Positions 60,973 through 64,000 of a DNA stretch of 64,000 nucleotides are shown here, one piece after another. A program made the position numbers and the translations under genes. The stretch covers positions 47,492 through 111,491 of the forward strand of contig DHSR01000057.1 in assembly GCA_002410555.1 (NCBI GenBank), read 5' to 3'. This DNA is from Bacteroidales bacterium UBA5281. GTDB taxonomy: Bacteria; Bacteroidota; Bacteroidia; Bacteroidales; Lentimicrobiaceae. The notes beneath the pieces are model-generated. The model did not search any database. It had not been told where the DNA came from and saw only the letters and a list, made by a program, of their open reading frames with translations. The number at the start of each line of letters is the position of its first letter. The first letter of the stretch is position 1.

Positions 60973-62070
60973 ATGACAAAAATTAAGGAAGTATTAAAAC
61001 ACATAGAGTACATAGCTCCGTTGGCCCGGCAGGAGGGTTACGACAATTCAGGATTGCATGCCGGCGATCCGGAGATGGAGATTTCAGGTGTTCTCATTAC
61101 TCTTGACATTACCGAAGCGGTGGTAGATGAAGCCATAATGCAAAATTGTAATTTAATTATTTCTCATCATCCACTGATATTTAAACCGATAAAAAGCATT
61201 ACGCCAAAATCTGAACCCGGACGTTGTTTGTTAAAAGCCATCCGGCATAATATTGCGTTATATGCGGCTCATACCAACCTTGACAATGTAATGGGCGGGG
61301 TAAATTCCATGATAGGTCAGAAGTTGGGCTTAAACAATTTACACATATTACAGCCCTTAACAGGAATATTGCAAAAGCTGGTGGTATTTGTACCCCTGGC
61401 GCAGGCCGGCAAGGTACGTGAAGCTATGTTTGCTGCCGGTGCCGGCCAAATCGGACAGTATGATTCATGCAGTTATAACCTGGAAGGCCACGGAACTTTT
61501 CGTCCGCTACCCGGTACCACGCCTTTTGTAGGTGAAACCGGCAAGCTGCACAGCGAACCTGAAATCCGGATTGAAACCATCTGTGAAACACGTCTGCTTC
61601 CTGCAGTAATTCAGGCTATGGTCAATGCGCATCCTTATGAAGAGGTGGCCTGGGATGCCTATCCTTTGACCAACGAGTTTCCGCTGGCAGGTTCGGGTAT
61701 GGTTGGGTGGTTAAATGCGCCAATGACTGAAAGAGATTTTCTTGCAATGGTAAAGGAGATATTTATGGCAGGATGCGTGAAATATTCCCCATTAACGAAT
61801 CGGGAAATACAAAAAGTAGCCTTTTGCGGGGGATCGGGAAATTTTCTGATTTCCGCTGCTTTGGCTGCAGAGGCTGATGCGTTTATTACCGGAGAACTTA
61901 AATATCACGATTACTTTCTGGCTGAAGGAAAGATTTTGATGATAGAGGCCGGTCATTATGAAACAGAGCAATACACCAGCCAATTATTGTACGAAATTGT
62001 TAAAGAAAAATTTACTACCTTTGCAAGCCGAATTTCCAACATTCGTACAAATCCCATCAATTATCTGTAA
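60973..62070 (+). CDS. Nif3-like dinuclear metal centre protein (YqfO type)
   Basis: A 365-residue cytosolic protein of the Nif3/YbgI/YqfO family. The di-metal ligands are recognisable in ISHHPLIF, AAHTNLDN, ITGELKYHDY and EAGHYETEQY. Compared with E. coli YbgI (about 250 residues) it has an insert at about 130-240, matching the PII-like middle domain of YqfO. Members form toroidal hexamers; the biochemical role is uncertain (GTP cyclohydrolase I type 2 has been suggested for related proteins). It is followed after 24 bases by the zinc-ribbon coiled-coil gene, a pairing that recurs in bacteria as far as I recall. Confidence 0.9.
   Translation: MTKIKEVLKHIEYIAPLARQEGYDNSGLHAGDPEMEISGVLITLDITEAVVDEAIMQNCNLIISHHPLIFKPIKSITPKSEPGRCLLKAIRHNIALYAAHTNLDNVMGGVNSMIGQKLGLNNLHILQPLTGILQKLVVFVPLAQAGKVREAMFAAGAGQIGQYDSCSYNLEGHGTFRPLPGTTPFVGETGKLHSEPEIRIETICETRLLPAVIQAMVNAHPYEEVAWDAYPLTNEFPLAGSGMVGWLNAPMTERDFLAMVKEIFMAGCVKYSPLTNREIQKVAFCGGSGNFLISAALAAEADAFITGELKYHDYFLAEGKILMIEAGHYETEQYTSQLLYEIVKEKFTTFASRISNIRTNPINYL
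62016..62023 (+). promoter_or_regulatory. Possible internal -7 promoter for the zinc-ribbon gene
   Basis: TACCTTTG (TAnnTTTG) lies inside the end of the Nif3 gene, 71 bases before ATG 62095. It could give the zinc-ribbon gene independent expression. It may also be chance, since it is within coding sequence. Confidence 0.35.
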
Positions 62071-62094
62071 ATCAAAAATATAGCAAGGAAAAAT

Positions 62095-62958
62095 ATGGCA
62101 AAAGCAAAGTCTAAAGTTAAGGCTTCCAGCGAAGACGAAAGCGTTAAAACCCAGGATTCAGAAACAACAGGCCGGATTGCCGCCCATGTTTCCCTCTCAT
62201 CTGCTGAGGCTGAAGAAACCGAAATCTCAATAGAAAAGAAACTCATCGCGCTGTATAGTCTTCAGCAGATTGATTCTCAAATCGATAAAATTAAAATAAT
62301 CCGTGGAGAACTTCCTTTGGAAGTAGAAGACCTCGAAGATGAGATTATTGGTCTACAGACGCGTATCGACAATTACATTCAGGAGATTCAGTCGCTCAAT
62401 GTTTCAATAAAAGAAAAACAAAATCAGATTACCGACAGCCTGTCGCAGATCAAAAGGTATGAAGAGCAGCAAAACAACGTGCGTAACAACCGCGAGTATG
62501 ATTCACTTACCAAAGAAATAGAATTTCAAAATCTTGAAATTGCATTGGCAGAGAAACGAATCAAAGAATTTTCTCATCTGCTGAGCCTGAAAAATGAAGA
62601 AGTAAGTGCTGCCCAGAAAATTATGGATGAGCGCAAAAATGATCTGGAAATAAAGAAAGCTGAACTCTCTGACATCGTTAGCGAAACCGAAAAAGAAGAG
62701 GTGTCGTTACAAAAAAAATCAAAGGAATTTCAGCGGATGATCGAAGACAGATTGATTACAGCCTATACACGTATCCGGGAAAATGCCCGCAATGGTCTGG
62801 CCGTTGTAAGTGTTGAACGCGATGCCTGTGGGGGGTGTTTTAGTTCCATTCCTCCTCAACGTCAGCTCGATATACGTATGCATAAAAAAATTATTGTGTG
62901 TGAATATTGTGGGCGTATATTGGTAGACCATGGGCTTGCTGCAAGTGTAACGCTATAA
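62095..62958 (+). CDS. Coiled-coil protein with C4 zinc ribbon (CT398-like)
   Basis: A 287-residue protein. Residues 1-45 are a disordered acidic/Lys-rich tail (MAKAKSKVKASSEDESVKTQ). Residues 46-230 form a long coiled coil, with heptads of Leu/Ile/Gln (SLQQIDSQIDKIKIIRGELP). The last 50 residues hold a zinc ribbon with CGGC and CEYC pairs, separated by 35 residues. The architecture is that of the C4-type zinc-ribbon proteins such as Chlamydia CT398, of unclear function, possibly nucleic-acid or RNA-polymerase associated. It lies 24 bases after the Nif3 gene and ends before a strong terminator. Confidence 0.88.
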   Translation: MAKAKSKVKASSEDESVKTQDSETTGRIAAHVSLSSAEAEETEISIEKKLIALYSLQQIDSQIDKIKIIRGELPLEVEDLEDEIIGLQTRIDNYIQEIQSLNVSIKEKQNQITDSLSQIKRYEEQQNNVRNNREYDSLTKEIEFQNLEIALAEKRIKEFSHLLSLKNEEVSAAQKIMDERKNDLEIKKAELSDIVSETEKEEVSLQKKSKEFQRMIEDRLITAYTRIRENARNGLAVVSVERDACGGCFSSIPPQRQLDIRMHKKIIVCEYCGRILVDHGLAASVTL

Positions 62959-62978
62959 TCGTTCGCTGTAAACATAAG

Positions 62979-63009
62979 AATAGGGGAGGTAGTTGCCTCC
63001 CCTATTTTT
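62979..63009 (+). terminator. Terminator of the Nif3/zinc-ribbon unit
   Basis: A perfect 11-base stem, AATAGGGGAGG (62979-62989) and CCTCCCCTATT (62996-63006), with a six-base loop, followed by T-rich sequence. It starts 21 bases after the zinc-ribbon stop. Confidence 0.88.
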
Positions 63010-63020
63010 AAAACAAAATT

Positions 63021-64000
63021 ATGAAATCCTATATTGCAGGTTTATTGTTGCTTTGTGGAGTCGTTCAGGCAAATGCACAGTTGCACTACAATATGGATAC
63101 CAATTGCCGGAGGGCATACCAGGAAATCCTGAACCTGAAATTTAAAAGTGCCGCTACATTGCTTGCTTCAGAGGCTGCCCTCGATCCCTCAAATTTACTT
63201 GTACCTTACCTGAAGCATTACATGCTTTTTCTCGAAAATGTAATTTCGGGTAATAAAGCTCTTTTTGACAAATCTGCCCCCGCACATACTGAATTAATGG
63301 ACCTGGTTGCTTCCGGCCCTAAAAACTCACCATGGCACCTTTACTGCCGGGCACAAATGTCGTTGCAATGGGCGCTGGTGCGTATCCGGGAGGGTAATTA
63401 TGCAAGTGCTGCCCTTGACTTTAACCGGGCTTATCGCCTGCTGACCGAAAATAATGTTAAATATCCCGGTTTTATGCCCAATCAGACCGGTTTGGCTTTG
63501 ATGCAGATTTTAATAGGTTCTATACCTGAGAACTATCAGTGGGTTACCCGTTTATTTTCATTGAAGGGTGCTGTAAATGAAGGTATATCCAGGCTTCAGC
63601 AGGTATCATCTACTACTGACGATATTTTTCTGCAACAGGAAAGCCTGTTTTTATTAACTTTTACCACTTTTAATCTGGGCGATAATGAGATGCATACGCG
63701 ATTTCTCGAATCTATCCTTAAATCACCTTCAGTGGAAACGCTCGTGGTACAAAGCCCATTGCTTATCTATGCTTCGGTAGTTTTTGCCATGCACAACGGA
63801 CAAAATGATCGTGCCATTGATTTATTGCTTGAGCGTCCGCAGGGCAGCGATTATTATCCTTTCCATTATCTGGACTATCTTACCGGAGTGGCTAAATTAA
63901 ACCGCCTTGATCAGGATGCCACCGTGTGGTTTTTACGTTACCTTTTGAATTATGAAGGAGAAGCCTTTATAAAATCGGCTTATCAGCGGCTCGCCTGGGC
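63021..64000 (+). CDS. Exported helical-repeat protein of unknown function (3' end beyond window)
   Basis: Open from ATG 63021 to the end of the window (326 codons, no stop). It has a signal peptide with ANAQ at about residues 18-21 (MKSYIAGLLLLCGVVQ). The remainder is alpha-helical with TPR-like spacing (WHLYCRAQMSLQWALVRIREG, GNYASAALDFNRAYRLL, DDIFLQQESLFLLTFTTFNLG). No catalytic motif is seen. It may be a periplasmic scaffold. The start follows the terminator by 12 bases, so any promoter must overlap or read through it. Incomplete, so total length is unknown. Confidence 0.8.
   Translation, partial: MKSYIAGLLLLCGVVQANAQLHYNMDTNCRRAYQEILNLKFKSAATLLASEAALDPSNLLVPYLKHYMLFLENVISGNKALFDKSAPAHTELMDLVASGPKNSPWHLYCRAQMSLQWALVRIREGNYASAALDFNRAYRLLTENNVKYPGFMPNQTGLALMQILIGSIPENYQWVTRLFSLKGAVNEGISRLQQVSSTTDDIFLQQESLFLLTFTTFNLGDNEMHTRFLESILKSPSVETLVVQSPLLIYASVVFAMHNGQNDRAIDLLLERPQGSDYYPFHYLDYLTGVAKLNRLDQDATVWFLRYLLNYEGEAFIKSAYQRLAW

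Noticed and set aside
1..64000. rRNA, tRNA or prophage genes
   Set aside because: No rRNA-like or cloverleaf tRNA sequence and no phage structural or integrase gene was recognised on reading; a tRNA search program would be needed for certainty.

Overview
The window is a chromosomal segment of a Gram-negative member of the Bacteroidota, probably Bacteroidales-like. Three kinds of evidence support this. (1) Secreted proteins carry type IX secretion (T9SS) C-terminal domains of type A and type B, BACON domains and a choice-of-anchor L domain. (2) Many genes are preceded by the Bacteroidota -7 promoter element TAnnTTTG, while Shine-Dalgarno sequences are weak or absent. (3) Lipid A genes (lpxH, lpxK) are present. 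No rRNA, tRNA, CRISPR array, prophage or intact insertion sequence was recognised.

Region by region. 1-643: a dimeric intergenic repeat array, then the polA promoter. 644-7253: polA, a small membrane protein, a flavin oxidoreductase, a membrane-anchored LytTR regulator and a 720-base non-coding stretch with short repeats. 7254-12768 (minus): a tightly packed operon with an AmgK-like sugar kinase fused to a RapZ C-terminal domain, a 44-residue Cys-rich protein, a 126-residue unknown, a MurU-like nucleotidyltransferase and an AddB-like Fe-S nuclease; this looks like cell-wall amino-sugar recycling plus a DNA repair gene. 12905-18676 (plus): two GH130 paralogues and a GT4 glycosyltransferase with a C-terminal helical domain, a candidate glycan synthesis/phosphorolysis module in which the second GH130 has lost key residues. 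18799-27460: a ferritin-like protein, an operon of a thioester alpha-2-macroglobulin lipoprotein with a membrane HEFGH-motif protein, and an M20 dipeptidase. 27686-39978: three large T9SS cargo proteins, gapA, and a decayed BsuBI/PstI-type restriction endonuclease gene. 40192-42621: a secreted S9 peptidase.

42974-53944 (plus): guaB, three consecutive periplasmic SurA/parvulin-type folding factors, a MoxR ATPase, and an adaptor/permease/TolC export set that lacks its own ATPase. 53946-62958: an alkB-like pseudogene, an HD-domain protein, a four-helix membrane protein, lpxH with a Ppx/GppA phosphatase, lpxK with purine nucleoside phosphorylase and a cysteine-less TlpA-like lipoprotein, a Nif3-family protein and a coiled-coil zinc-ribbon protein. 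The window ends inside a secreted protein of unknown function.

Most of the window is housekeeping and envelope biogenesis. The most unusual parts are the GH130-GH130-GT4 triad, the kinase-RapZ fusion operon, the macroglobulin/HEFGH pair and the two pseudogenes. All family assignments come from reading motifs and recalled family features; no database search was run.
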